A stretch of DNA of 64,000 nt from VAXT01 sp038040395 (GCA_038040395.1 JBBPIJ010000006.1:1-64000); one strand, 5' to 3'. Positions 7,892 to 16,841 are shown, numbered from the stretch's first letter. Translations and numbers: made by a program. The notes: generated by a model not told the origin, from the sequence alone.

Positions 7892-8650
7892 CTACCCCCG
7901 CGTGAACAGATCGGCGGCCCAGTTCGCCTGCACATGCCGGGCGACGTGGCCGAAGCCCGAGAACTCGGGCTGAGCGTCTTCGTAGTAGCCCGAGGTGACG
8001 AGCAGCCGGCAGGCGTGCGGCGGGGTGAGCCGGGCGAGTGTCGGCAGGTCGATGTTCGCGAGCACGATCGCGGCATCCGGCAGCGGCCCCGTCAGGGCGT
8101 CGGCCTGCCGAACGTCCAGATGCACCGAGTTCGCCGTCGCGTTCCGCGTCGTCGCCTCGACCGCCGCCTCGTCCGAGTCGATCGCGAGGACGGGCCCGAA
8201 GCCAAGCGTGAGGGCCGCGATTCCAAGCACTCCGGACCCGCACCCCACGTCCAGAACGCTTCCGGGCTCGAGCAAATGGAGGATCTCGAGACAGAGCTGC
8301 GTGGTCGGATGGGAGCCGGTGCCGAACGCCTGGCCGGGATCGATCCAGACGCGCTTGAGCCCTGGCTCCGGCTTCGCCCAGGGCGGGCCGATCCAGAGGG
8401 AGCCGACGACCACCGGGATGTGGAAGCGCTTCCACTCCTCTTCCCAACCGGCAGCGACCGGCTTGCTCGCCACCATGCCGAAGCTCTCTCCCAGCCGGCG
8501 GGCGCCAGCCTCGTCGGTGAAGGCCACCAACTCGACGTCCTGCCCGGATGGCTCCTCCGCGAAGCCCTCAGGAAACAGCTCGAGCATGCGCGCCGTCGCC
8601 TCTTCGACCCGATCGCGGGGTACGACGACCGACGCGCGGACGAGGCTCAG
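7892..8650 (-). CDS. prmA: Ribosomal protein L11 methyltransferase
   Basis: SAM-dependent enzyme trimethylating Lys and N-terminal residues of ribosomal protein L11. Family motifs are the DPGQAFGTGSHPTT loop (about 104-117) and SAM motif I VLDVGCGSG (about 132-140). The usual asparagine of the active-site region is in VLANIDLP. The homologous reading frame extends up to the dnaJ stop, but no ATG, GTG or TTG is available there. The best candidate is a CTG at 8650, overlapping the dnaJ stop as CTGA, which gives 252 aa. An internal ATG about 22 codons in would lose the first strand of the N-terminal domain. Confidence 0.88.
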   Translation of the reverse strand: MSLVRASVVVPRDRVEEATARMLELFPEGFAEEPSGQDVELVAFTDEAGARRLGESFGMVASKPVAAGWEEEWKRFHIPVVVGSLWIGPPWAKPEPGLKRVWIDPGQAFGTGSHPTTQLCLEILHLLEPGSVLDVGCGSGVLGIAALTLGFGPVLAIDSDEAAVEATTRNATANSVHLDVRQADALTGPLPDAAIVLANIDLPTLARLTPPHACRLLVTSGYYEDAQPEFSGFGHVARHVQANWAADLFTRG

Positions 8651-9765
8651 CGGAAGGCGCTCTTCAGCTTCTCGAAGAAGCCTTCGTCGGAGTGGTAGGT
8701 CTTCTCGGTCGCGGTGCGCTCGAACTCGCCGAGCAAGTTGCGCTGCTCGTCCGTGAGCTGGCGCGGCACGGCCACGTTCACGAGCACGCGGTGGTCGCCC
8801 CGGCCGAAGCCCTGGAGCACCGGCATCCCGCGCCCGCGCAGGACGCGTAGCTCGCCGGGCTGCGTACCGGGCTCGAATTCGAGCTCCACGTCGCCGTCGA
8901 GCGTCGCCACGTGGATCCGGGCGCCGAGAGCAGCCTGGGTCATCGTCAGGTCGACCGTCGAGAACACATCGTCGGCCTCGCGGACGAGCCGCTCGTGGGG
9001 CCGGATGTGCACGAGCACGTAGAGGTCTCCTGCCTGGCCGCCGACCGGGCCGGCGTGACCTTCGCCGGAGAGCCGGATGCGCTGACCGTCGTGGATGCCG
9101 GCCGGGATCTCCATCTCGATCCCTCGCTCCTCGAGGATGCGGCCGGCACCCTCGCAGCGCACACACGGGTGCTCGACGATGCGGCCCGACCCGCCGCAGC
9201 GCGCGCACGCTTGGGTGCGGACGAAGTCGCCCAGCCTCGTCCGCGAGACGTGCTCGAACCGACCGGAGCCGCCGCACTCGTCGCAGGTCGCAGCCGTCTC
9301 TCCCGGCTCGACGCCGCTGCCTGCACACTCGTCGCAGGCACGCGCGACCTGTACGGGAACCTCGCGCTTGACGCCGGTCGCCGCCTCCTCGAGGTCGATC
9401 GCGACCTCTGCGGCGACGTCGGAGCCGCGACCCCGGCGAGGGCGAGTGGCCACGCCGAACACGTCCTCTCCGAAGAACGCCGAGAAGATGTCGGCGAGGC
9501 TCCCGAAATCGAATGCGGTCGGGCGAAAGCCGCCGCTCTGGAGGCCGGCGTGGCCGAATCGGTCATAGAGGCCGCGCGTCTCGGTCTTCGAAAGCACCTC
9601 GTACGCTGCGACGGCCTCTCGGAAGCGCTCCTCCGCGTCGGGCTCGTTCGACACGTCCGGGTGCAGCTCGCGTGCGAGCCCGCGGAACGCTCGCTTGATC
9701 TCGGCTTCAGTCGCCGACCGGCTGACGCCGAGGATCTCGTAGTAGTCGCGCCCGGTCGTCGCCAT
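8647..9765 (-). CDS. dnaJ: Chaperone DnaJ
   Basis: Hsp40 co-chaperone stimulating DnaK. The J domain occupies residues 5-70 with the invariant HPD in RELHPDVSN. A short Gly/Phe linker follows (GHAGLQSGGF). The zinc domain contains four CxxCxGxG repeats (CDECAGSG, CDECGGSG, CARCGGSG, CVRCEGAG). The C-terminal substrate-binding domain has HIRPHERLVREADDV. 372 aa. It follows hrcA by 25 nt, so heat-shock control through HrcA is expected, yet no CIRCE palindrome is visible near either gene. Confidence 0.97.
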   Translation of the reverse strand: MATTGRDYYEILGVSRSATEAEIKRAFRGLARELHPDVSNEPDAEERFREAVAAYEVLSKTETRGLYDRFGHAGLQSGGFRPTAFDFGSLADIFSAFFGEDVFGVATRPRRGRGSDVAAEVAIDLEEAATGVKREVPVQVARACDECAGSGVEPGETAATCDECGGSGRFEHVSRTRLGDFVRTQACARCGGSGRIVEHPCVRCEGAGRILEERGIEMEIPAGIHDGQRIRLSGEGHAGPVGGQAGDLYVLVHIRPHERLVREADDVFSTVDLTMTQAALGARIHVATLDGDVELEFEPGTQPGELRVLRGRGMPVLQGFGRGDHRVLVNVAVPRQLTDEQRNLLGEFERTATEKTYHSDEGFFEKLKSAFR

Positions 9766-9790
9766 CCCACACGAAAGCGTAGCCGGGGGA

Positions 9791-10837
9791 CTAGTTGTCT
9801 TCGTAGACCGACTCGACGAAGCGCGAGAGCTCGTGGGCGGCGGCCCGGACCGAGCGGATCGCCTTCTCGTAGTCCATCCGGAGCGGTCCCAGCAGGCTCA
9901 CGGCGCCGAGCGTGCGGTTCGCAAGACCGTAGGAGGCACCGACGAGAGAAACGTCGCGCAGCGCCGGGTTGTCGAGCTCGCCGCCGACGCGAACGTAGGG
10001 ACGCCGCGAGCCGATCGTCTCGCCGAGCATCTCCAGGATCGCCGCGCGCTTCTCGAGCGTCTCGAGCAGGCGCTGGCACGCTTCGAGCTCGTCCGCGCGG
10101 ACCTCGCCGAGCAGGCTCGCCGCCCCACCGACGAAGAGACGCTGCTCCAGACCGTCGGCCAACTCGGTGAACGCGGGCCGAAGCAGCTCAAGGATCTCGA
10201 GCTCAGACCGTGCGAGGCTCGGGTCCTCGAACCGGCTGCGAAGTTTCGCGCTCCCGAGCTCGAGGCCTGCGAGCCGCTCGTTCAGGTACTCCCCGGCCCA
10301 GAGTGCGAGGCCTGTGTCGAGGGGCTCGGACAGGGCGAACACCCGCTTCGAGACGCCGCCCGTCGAGGTGATGACGACGACCATCAGGACTTGCGGCTGG
10401 AGAACGAGGACCTCGACGTGACGGACCGTTGCCGTCTGCAGAGCCGGCGCCGAGACGAGGGCGAGCAGCCGGGTCGCCTGCGAGAGCGTCTCGGTCGTCT
10501 CCTGGAGCGCCGCTTCGAGCTCGCTCCGCGCGGCCGCGAAGTCGAGCGGGAACGGGCTCGGCCGCGGCTCGAGCCGTTGCAGCAGCGCATCGGCGTAGAA
10601 CCGATAGCCGGTCTCCGTCGGGACTCTCCCGGCCGACGTGTGCGGATGAGTGAGCAATCCGAGCCGCTCGAGCTCGGCGAGGTCGCCGCGGACCGTCGAG
10701 GGCGACACGGTCATCCCCGCGCGCTCGACCAGGCTCCGCGAGCCGACGGGCTGTCCTTTCTCGACGTACTCCTCGACGACTCGCCGCAGGATTTCGCGTT
10801 GACGCTCAGTGAGCTCGATGTTCGACGTCTCGGTCAT
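9791..10837 (-). CDS. hrcA: Heat-inducible transcription repressor HrcA
   Basis: Repressor of class I heat-shock genes, binding CIRCE operators. The N-terminal winged helix covers residues 6-75 (ELTERQREILRRVVEEYV, SPSTVRGDLAELERLGLL, HTSAGRVPTE). The GAF-like and dimerisation parts follow (GGVSKRVFAL, GETIGSRRPYVRVGGELDNP, SLVGASYG, LGPLRMDYEKAI). 348 aa, a normal length. ATG start at 10837; a TAAAAT -10 lies 13 nt upstream, so hrcA can have its own promoter within the long operon. Confidence 0.96.
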   Translation of the reverse strand: MTETSNIELTERQREILRRVVEEYVEKGQPVGSRSLVERAGMTVSPSTVRGDLAELERLGLLTHPHTSAGRVPTETGYRFYADALLQRLEPRPSPFPLDFAAARSELEAALQETTETLSQATRLLALVSAPALQTATVRHVEVLVLQPQVLMVVVITSTGGVSKRVFALSEPLDTGLALWAGEYLNERLAGLELGSAKLRSRFEDPSLARSELEILELLRPAFTELADGLEQRLFVGGAASLLGEVRADELEACQRLLETLEKRAAILEMLGETIGSRRPYVRVGGELDNPALRDVSLVGASYGLANRTLGAVSLLGPLRMDYEKAIRSVRAAAHELSRFVESVYEDN

Positions 10838-10850
10838 GCCCTATGCAGGA

Positions 10851-10856
10851 ATTTTA
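10851..10856 (-). promoter_or_regulatory. Candidate -10 element for hrcA-dnaJ
   Basis: TAAAAT in the 37-nt hemW-hrcA spacing, 13 nt before the hrcA ATG. No consensus -35 and no CIRCE inverted repeat are visible. Confidence 0.4.
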
Positions 10857-10874
10857 GGTGAAGAGGCCCGCGTC

Positions 10875-12005
10875 TCAGACGAGCAGCTCGGCAGTCACGG
10901 CACCGCCGAGCCGCCGCCCTCGCGGCGTCAGGACGAGGGTCTCCGGACCGTCGTCCGCCACACGCCGAGCAGCCAGCCCTAGCCGCTCGAGGCGTCCGAG
11001 CGCGGCAGGGTCGAGCGATTCACCGGCGTCCTCGAGCGGAAGGCCGGTGTCGAGGCGTAGGCCGAGCATCACCCGCTCCTCGACCCGAATGCGGGCATCC
11101 AGCAGCTCGACGTCCCTTGGCGGCGCCTCGCCGCTGTCGAGGGCGGAGAGGAACGCGTTCAGGCGCGGCGTGTTCCGTCGACGCTCATAGCCGAGCGTCG
11201 AGAAGGCGCCGATCCCCAGCCCGAGGTAGTCCCGCCCCAGCCAGTAGGCGAGGTTGTGACGTGAACGCAGGTCGCGTCCGTTCGCGGGCTCGAGCGCCCG
11301 GCAGAAATTCGCTGTCTCGTACCAGCGATAGCCGGCATCGATCAGCCTCTCGATGACGAGCTCGAAGTAGCCCTCCATCGCTTCAGCTTGGCGCGCGAGC
11401 TCGGCCCCGTGGGCGTGGGTGAACCGCGTGCCCGGCTTCGCCTCGAGCTCGTAGTACGAGACGTGCTCCGGCGAGAGCGCGAGTGCTTCTTCGATGTCGA
11501 GCTCGAGATCGGCGGTGCTCTGGCCGGGAATCCCGTGCAGGAGGTCGAGAGATATGTTGTCAAAATTGGCATCACGCAGATGGTAGACCGCACGCCGGAC
11601 GTCATCCGGACCGGCCTGACGCTCGAGCACGCGCAGGAGTTTTGGGCGGAAGGTCTGCGCCCCGAGCGAAACGCGGGTCACTCCCGCCTCGCGCAGGAGC
11701 CGGGCGAGCCCTGGTGTCACCGTTTCGGGATTGGCCTCGACCGTCACCTCACCGGCAGGCGGGAGTGCCTCCAGCAGGCGCCGCAGCTCAGCCGCCTCGG
11801 TGAACGTGGGCGTGCCGCCTCCGAGGAAGACGGTCTCCACGGGCTCCGCGAGAGCCTCGCGCTCGAGGGCGAGCTCCGCGAGGAGCGCGTCGACGTAGCG
11901 CCCGTGCAACCCCTCCCGACCGACGACGGTGACGAAGTCGCAGTAGCCGCAGCGGTGCGCACAGAACGGCATGTGCACGTAGAGATGTCGGACGGAACCG
12001 CTCAT
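10875..12005 (-). CDS. hemW: Radical SAM haem chaperone HemW
   Basis: Member of the HemN/HemW radical-SAM family; by present knowledge HemW proteins bind and insert haem rather than oxidise coproporphyrinogen. The cluster motif is HMPFCAHRCGYCDF (Cys15, Cys19, Cys22), followed by FLGGGTPT, SLGAQTF and DLLHGIPGQS. 376 aa, the short HemW length. It starts at the ATG at 12005, which overlaps the lepA stop as ATGA. The position beside lepA and hrcA-dnaJ is conserved in many bacteria and supports HemW over HemN. Confidence 0.93.
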   Translation of the reverse strand: MSGSVRHLYVHMPFCAHRCGYCDFVTVVGREGLHGRYVDALLAELALEREALAEPVETVFLGGGTPTFTEAAELRRLLEALPPAGEVTVEANPETVTPGLARLLREAGVTRVSLGAQTFRPKLLRVLERQAGPDDVRRAVYHLRDANFDNISLDLLHGIPGQSTADLELDIEEALALSPEHVSYYELEAKPGTRFTHAHGAELARQAEAMEGYFELVIERLIDAGYRWYETANFCRALEPANGRDLRSRHNLAYWLGRDYLGLGIGAFSTLGYERRRNTPRLNAFLSALDSGEAPPRDVELLDARIRVEERVMLGLRLDTGLPLEDAGESLDPAALGRLERLGLAARRVADDGPETLVLTPRGRRLGGAVTAELLV

Positions 12006-13792
12006 TTCTTGCTTCCGTCGTCCAGATTGAGCACTGCCAGAAATGCTTCCTGCGGAACCTCGACCGCCCCGACCTGCTTCATCCGGCGCTTGCCGGCCTT
12101 CTGCTTCTCGAGCAGCTTCCGCTTGCGCGATATGTCCCCGCCGTAGCACTTCGCAATCACGTCCTTGCGCTTGGCCTTGATCGTCTCGCGCGCGATCACA
12201 CGAGAACCGATCGCCGCCTGCACCGGGACGTCGAACATCTGGCGCGGAATCTCCGCGCGGAGCCGGTCGACGAGCGCACGCCCGCGTCCGTAGGCCTCGT
12301 CCCGGTGGAGAACCAGCGACAGCGCATCGACAGGCTCCCCGCCGACGAGCACGTCGAGCCGGACGAGCTCGCCCTCGCGGAAACCTGCAAAGTCGTAGTC
12401 GAAGCTCGCGTAGCCCTTCGTACGCGACTTCAACTGGTCGTAGAAGTCGAACACGATCTCAGCAAGCGGGAGCTCATAGATGAGCAGCACGCGTTCCGTC
12501 GAGGGGTACTCCATGTGGTCGAACCGGCCCCGGCGCTCGTTGCAGAGTTCCATCACCTGGCCTACGCCGTCCTTTGGGACGACGATCGAGGCTCGCACGT
12601 AAGGCTCCTCGACGCGCTCCCGCTCGGCCGGCATATCGGCCGGGTTGTGCACTTCGAGCACCTCCCCGGTCAGCGTCTCCACCTGGTACGCAACGGTCGG
12701 AGCCGTCACGAGCAGGTCGAGATCGAACTCGCGCTCGAGCCGCTCGCGGACGATCTCCATGTGGAGGAGCCCGAGGAAGCCGCAGCGAAATCCGAACCCC
12801 AGCGCCTGCGAGGTCTCCGGCTCGTACGACAGCGAGGCGTCGTTGAGCTTCAGCCTCTCGAGCGCGTCACGCAGCTGCGGGTACTCGTCGGAATCCGTCG
12901 GAAAGAGTGCCGCGAAGACCATCGGCTTCACGTCTTTGTAGCCCGGAAGCGGTTTCTCGGCAGGCCGTGCCTGCGAGGTGAGCGTGTCGCCGACGCGCAG
13001 CTTCGCCACGTCCTTGAGCCCGGTGATGATGTAGCCGACCTCGCCGACTCCCAGCGCGTCGGCCGCCTTCATGGTGGGCGAGAAGAAGCCGACCTCCTCG
13101 GTCTCGAAACGCGTGCCCTGAGCCATCGCGCGCACCTCTTCGCGGGCCCGAAACTCGCCGTCGACGACACGAACGAACGCGACGACCCCGCGGTACTGGT
13201 CATATGCGGAGTCGAAGACGAGCGCTCTCGGTGGGGCGTCCGGATCCCCGGCGGGCGCCGGGATGCGCTCGATGATCGCGTCGAGGACGTCCTCCACGCC
13301 CTCACCCGTCTTCGCGGAAGCGCGCAGGACCCGCTCGGCATCGTCGCCCACGAGCTCGGCCAGCTCACGGGCGGCGCCCGCCGGATCGGCCTGCGGGAGA
13401 TCGATCTTGTTGACGACCGGAAGGAGCTCGAGGTTGTTGTCGATCGCGAGGTAGGCGTTGGCAACGGTCTGCGCTTCGACTCCCTGCGATGCATCGACGA
13501 CGAGCACCGCGCCTTCACAGGCCTGAAGTGAGCGCGAAACCTCGTACGTGAAGTCGACGTGGCCCGGCGTATCGATCAGGTTCAGCACGTGCCCCTTCCA
13601 CTCCACGCGAACGGCCTGAGCCTTGATCGTGATGCCCCGCTCGCGTTCGAGGTCCATCGAATCGAGCACCTGCGCCCGCATGTCACGTCCGGTAACCGTG
13701 TTCGTCACCTCGAGAATGCGGTCGGCGAGGGTCGACTTCCCATGGTCGATGTGGGCGATGATCGAGAAGTTACGGATGCGGTTTTGGTCCAT
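12002..13792 (-). CDS. lepA: Elongation factor 4 (LepA)
   Basis: Ribosomal GTPase implicated in 30S assembly and back-translocation. 596 aa. G1 is AHIDHGKST, G3 DTPGHVDF, G4 NKIDLPQ, with the domain II and EF-G-like domains and the LepA-specific C-terminal domain (GERVVIPKEAF-type region here ending KLLEKQKAGKRRMKQVG and VPQEAFLAVL). It starts six bases after the murJ stop. Near full match to family architecture, no anomalies. Confidence 0.97.
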   Translation of the reverse strand: MDQNRIRNFSIIAHIDHGKSTLADRILEVTNTVTGRDMRAQVLDSMDLERERGITIKAQAVRVEWKGHVLNLIDTPGHVDFTYEVSRSLQACEGAVLVVDASQGVEAQTVANAYLAIDNNLELLPVVNKIDLPQADPAGAARELAELVGDDAERVLRASAKTGEGVEDVLDAIIERIPAPAGDPDAPPRALVFDSAYDQYRGVVAFVRVVDGEFRAREEVRAMAQGTRFETEEVGFFSPTMKAADALGVGEVGYIITGLKDVAKLRVGDTLTSQARPAEKPLPGYKDVKPMVFAALFPTDSDEYPQLRDALERLKLNDASLSYEPETSQALGFGFRCGFLGLLHMEIVRERLEREFDLDLLVTAPTVAYQVETLTGEVLEVHNPADMPAERERVEEPYVRASIVVPKDGVGQVMELCNERRGRFDHMEYPSTERVLLIYELPLAEIVFDFYDQLKSRTKGYASFDYDFAGFREGELVRLDVLVGGEPVDALSLVLHRDEAYGRGRALVDRLRAEIPRQMFDVPVQAAIGSRVIARETIKAKRKDVIAKCYGGDISRKRKLLEKQKAGKRRMKQVGAVEVPQEAFLAVLNLDDGSKK

Positions 13793-13798
13793 AGGCGA

Positions 13799-15373
13799 TC
13801 AGCCGCGGCGGAAGCGGCCGAGCAACGATAGCAACGCGTCCAGTTCACGAACTCCCAGCAAACGGCAGGAAATCAGGTAGGCGCCGAACCCCAGGACGAG
13901 GGCGCTGCCGAGCGAGGCGATCTGTCCGCCGAGTGAGCGGGCCAGGGCGTCGTCGAGGACGCGCCAGACCGGGTAGGCGACCGCTGCAAGGGCGGCCGAC
14001 GCGACCGTGATCCGCAGGACCGCGCCGCCCGTCTCGCCGAACTCGATGCGGCCGAGTCGGCGGCGGAAGGCGACGAGGAGAGCCGCAGTGCCGGCCACGT
14101 TGGCGATCGAGGTCGCAAGCGGTATCCCCCAAGCCCCAACCCGGTAGAAGACGGCGGCGAGCACGCAGTTGACGACGAGGTTGCCGAGCGCGATCGCCGT
14201 CGGCATCCAAGCGGTCTGAAGGCTGAAGAAAGCGCGATTCAGCATCAGCATCGCGCCGTTGAACGTGAGCCCGAGCGCGAAGGCGGCCAGCGCGCCGGCG
14301 GTGACAGCCGTCTCGTGGGGCCCCCAAGCTCCGCGCTCGTAGAGGAGGCGTGTGATCGGCGTGGCGAGGACGGCGCTGAAGACGCTCGCCGGGATGAGTG
14401 TGAAGGCGATCTGGCGAAGACCGAGTGCGACGGTATGGCGGAAGCCGTCCAGGTCCTCGCGCGCGGCGAGCCGCGACAGCCGGGGAAACAGGACCGTCGC
14501 CACGGCGACCGCGAAGATTCCCTGGGGGAGCATGTAGATCCGGAAGGCGGCGTCGATCGCCCGCGGAGCGAGCTCCGGATCGATGAACCGTGAGGCGAAG
14601 AGCGTGTTGACGACGAGGTTGAAATTGATGAGGCCGAGACCGATCGTCACGGGCACCATCAGTACGAAAACGCGCCGAACCGCCGGATCGCGCCAGTCGA
14701 GAACGAGCTGTAGACGGCCGTCGAGCCCTCGTAGCCAGGGCAACGGGAGTAGCACCTGGATCAGGGTCCCGACGACGATCGAGACGGCGTAGACGTAGAG
14801 CTTCGCGTCGAGCGACTGGGCGCGCGGAACGCCGAGGACGAGCCCGGCAATGATCGCGAGGTTCCAGAACACCGGCGTCAGCGCCGGCACCGTGAACTGG
14901 TCGTAGCTGTTGAGGATCCCGACGACGATCCCGGAGACTCCGAGCAGGACGACGATCGGGAAGAGCACGCGCGAGAGGCCGATCGCCAATGCGCGATCGC
15001 CGCCGGGGTCTCCGAACGGCGCGATCACGAGTGGAGCGAGCACGATGAAGAGAGCCGTGAGGGCGCCGAGCCCGAGGAGCATCAGCCAGAAGAGGCTCGA
15101 CGCCACGCGCCAAGCGCGTTTGCGGTCGCCCTTCTCCAGCAGCTCGCTGAAGACGGGAACGAAGGCCGAAGAGAGCGCCTGGTCGGCGACGAGCGAGCGG
15201 AGGAGGTTCGGCACCTGGAAGGCGACCGTGAAGGCGTTGATTTTCCCCGCGGCGCCGAAGTAGTACGCGGCGACGATCTCGCGGACGAGGCCGAGGACGC
15301 GAGAAAGCCCGGTTGCAAGCGAGAAGATCGCCGTCGACCGGGCGAGTCGCCGGCCCGTGGCCCGCTGTTCCAC
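13799..15373 (-). CDS. murJ: Lipid II flippase MurJ
   Basis: MOP-superfamily integral membrane protein flipping lipid II for peptidoglycan synthesis. About 14 membrane helices. Family features include GLSRVLGLVREIVAAYYFG in helix 1, the FQVPNLLRSLVAD loop, AFVPVFSELL and a basic Arg-rich first helix region lining the cavity. I start it at the GTG at 15373 (VEQRATGRR), giving about 524 aa: a TATACT -10 lies seven bases upstream, so the transcript would be leaderless. A longer frame begins at 15436 but its extra residues show no family similarity. It heads the large minus-strand run. Confidence 0.92.
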   Translation of the reverse strand: MEQRATGRRLARSTAIFSLATGLSRVLGLVREIVAAYYFGAAGKINAFTVAFQVPNLLRSLVADQALSSAFVPVFSELLEKGDRKRAWRVASSLFWLMLLGLGALTALFIVLAPLVIAPFGDPGGDRALAIGLSRVLFPIVVLLGVSGIVVGILNSYDQFTVPALTPVFWNLAIIAGLVLGVPRAQSLDAKLYVYAVSIVVGTLIQVLLPLPWLRGLDGRLQLVLDWRDPAVRRVFVLMVPVTIGLGLINFNLVVNTLFASRFIDPELAPRAIDAAFRIYMLPQGIFAVAVATVLFPRLSRLAAREDLDGFRHTVALGLRQIAFTLIPASVFSAVLATPITRLLYERGAWGPHETAVTAGALAAFALGLTFNGAMLMLNRAFFSLQTAWMPTAIALGNLVVNCVLAAVFYRVGAWGIPLATSIANVAGTAALLVAFRRRLGRIEFGETGGAVLRITVASAALAAVAYPVWRVLDDALARSLGGQIASLGSALVLGFGAYLISCRLLGVRELDALLSLLGRFRRG

Positions 15374-15380
15374 GTCGGCG

Positions 15381-15386
15381 AGTATA
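15381..15386 (-). promoter_or_regulatory. -10 element of murJ (leaderless), head of the long operon
   Basis: TATACT, then 7 nt, then the GTG. The spacing fits transcription starting on the start codon. Confidence 0.6.
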
Positions 15387-15513
15387 GGAACGGCGCCCGT
15401 CGAGGTCGTGCTACGCCGGCTCTGATTGCGCCTCAATTTAGGTACAGCCGACCTCCTCCCCGCCTCGAGCGTATCCGGGAAAATCGCACGGATGTGTGTC
15501 GGGACGGTGACGA

Positions 15514-15540
15514 TTGTGTGGCGGTGGGCTCTGGTACCAT
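15514..15540 (+). promoter_or_regulatory. Candidate rpsT promoter
   Basis: TTGTGT (15514-15519) and TACCAT (15535-15540) with a 15-bp spacer, somewhat short. They precede the rpsT leader hairpin and the murJ promoter diverges from the same region. Confidence 0.35.
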
Positions 15541-15545
15541 CGCCG

Positions 15546-15564
15546 CGCCCGCTTCGTGCGGGCG
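15546..15564 (+). promoter_or_regulatory. Hairpin in the rpsT 5' leader
   Basis: Perfect 7-bp stem (CGCCCGC / GCGGGCG) with loop TTCGT, followed by TTTCCTT and, ten bases after the stem, the rpsT ATG. It could act as an attenuator or S20 autoregulatory site. Function not shown by sequence alone. Confidence 0.4.
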
Positions 15565-15573
15565 TTTCCTTCG

Positions 15574-15837
15574 ATGCCCAACATCAAGCAACAGAAAAAA
15601 CGCGTTCGAACCTCCGGGGTCGACCGGGGTGAGAACCTCCGCTTCCGCTCGACGGTGAAGACGATGACCCGTCGGCTGGAGGCTGCGGTCGCGGCAGGCG
15701 ACAAGAAGCAGATCGCCGCCGAGCACACCGCCCTGCAGCGATGGATCGACCGAGCGGCGGCGAACAGCGCGCTACACAAGAACACGGCTGCGCGGAAGAA
15801 GGCGCAGGCTGCACGACTCGTCGCGAGCAGCTCCTAG
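15574..15837 (+). CDS. rpsT: 30S ribosomal protein S20
   Basis: Small-subunit protein binding 16S rRNA at the 5' and 3' minor domains. 87 aa, almost all helical and strongly basic. It starts MPNIKQQKKR, the usual S20 N-terminus (PNIKSAKKR), then LRFRSTVKTMTRRLEAA, and ends in an Ala/Lys-rich helix NTAARKKAQAARL. An in-frame ATG 20 codons upstream is not supported. Convergent with holA two bases away. Confidence 0.96.
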   Translation: MPNIKQQKKRVRTSGVDRGENLRFRSTVKTMTRRLEAAVAAGDKKQIAAEHTALQRWIDRAAANSALHKNTAARKKAQAARLVASSS

Positions 15838-15839
15838 GG

Positions 15840-16826
15840 CTAACCGGCGCGCGCAGGGACGGCCTGCTCGGCAGGTCGCGTCACGTCGACGAGCGCGCGG
15901 AGGAGCTCGAGCTCGGCCGAAAGCCGAGAGCCGCCCTTGATCGCCGCATCGAGCTCCGCGAGCCGGACGAGGGCGGAGTCGAGCTCGGCGCGCGAGTAAC
16001 GCTCGGCGTGCTGGAGCGCCTTCCGCGCCGGATACTCCTTCATCTTTAGCCGGCCCGCGACCTCACGGGCGCCCAGTCCCTCCTCGGCGAGCGCCTGGGC
16101 GGCGCGGACCTTGCCGACATGCGAGGCGAGCCCGACGGCCAGCAAGAAGGCGTCCTTCTTCTCGAGCGCCAGCTCGCAGGCCTCGAGGAGCGTTGGCAAA
16201 TCACGGGCGCCCCATGCATCGGTCAGCGCCCAGGCCGCCCCCTCGCGGCCCGGGGTGGCGAGCTCTTCGACCTCTCGCCGCCCGACGGGCTCCCCGCCGG
16301 CCCACGTGGCCAGCTTCTCAAGCTCACTCGAAAGCGCAATCGTGTCGTCGCCGACCAGCTCGACGAGTGCCCGTGCGGCATCGGCGTCTGCCTGGACGCC
16401 CAAGCGCTTGAGCTCGGAGCGCGCCCAGCTGTGCAGGTTGCTCGGCTTGGGCACGTCGAAGCTGAGGACCTGTCCCTTCTTCTTGCAAAGCTCAGGCAGC
16501 GTCGTTCCGCGGAGAGCTTCTTCCGCGACGAGTGCCAGGACGGCGCCCTCGACCGGATCCTTTAGGTAGTCGGCAACGGCCTCGACGTCGGCTTTCCTCC
16601 AGGCCTCGACACCGTGCACGACCACGAGCCTGCCCCCACCGACTCCACCAAAGAGCCCCAGTGAATTGCAGGCGGCGACGGCGTCGGACCCGGTCGACGA
16701 CTGCGCAGAGAGCTGTTCGACGCCCTCGGAATCGAAGCGCGAGCGCAGGCGGCGGAGCGCGCGCAAGTGCTTCGGCCGGTCGCTGCCCATGAGGAGATAG
16801 ACGGGCAGCAACGGCTCGGAAGACAT
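15840..16826 (-). CDS. holA: DNA polymerase III delta subunit
   Basis: Clamp-loader subunit that opens the beta clamp. 328 aa from the ATG at 16826 (MSSEPLLPVYLLMG). Family features are the degenerate ATPase-like N-terminal domain (YLLMGSD), FGGVGGGRLVVVHG, and the C-terminal collar domain ending in SRAELDSALVRLAELDAAIKGG, a strong HolA signature. A TATGCT -10 lies eight bases before this ATG, so I prefer it over an ATG three codons earlier. holA next to rpsT and comEC is a common bacterial arrangement. Confidence 0.92.
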   Translation of the reverse strand: MSSEPLLPVYLLMGSDRPKHLRALRRLRSRFDSEGVEQLSAQSSTGSDAVAACNSLGLFGGVGGGRLVVVHGVEAWRKADVEAVADYLKDPVEGAVLALVAEEALRGTTLPELCKKKGQVLSFDVPKPSNLHSWARSELKRLGVQADADAARALVELVGDDTIALSSELEKLATWAGGEPVGRREVEELATPGREGAAWALTDAWGARDLPTLLEACELALEKKDAFLLAVGLASHVGKVRAAQALAEEGLGAREVAGRLKMKEYPARKALQHAERYSRAELDSALVRLAELDAAIKGGSRLSAELELLRALVDVTRPAEQAVPARAG

Positions 16827-16834
16827 CGCGACCA

Positions 16835-16840
16835 AGCATA
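16835..16840 (-). promoter_or_regulatory. -10 element of holA (leaderless)
   Basis: TATGCT, then 8 nt, then ATG. It lies two bases downstream of the comEC stop, so holA may be transcribed separately from comEC. Confidence 0.5.
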
Positions 16841-16841
16841 G

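Noticed and set aside
9766..10874. CIRCE operator for HrcA
   Set aside because: Looked for TTAGCACTC-N9-GAGTGCTAA or close variants around hrcA and dnaJ; none seen.
12305..13531. 408-aa plus-strand ORF opposite lepA
   Set aside because: Shadow of lepA; sequence composition is that of reversed GTPase codons with no domain.
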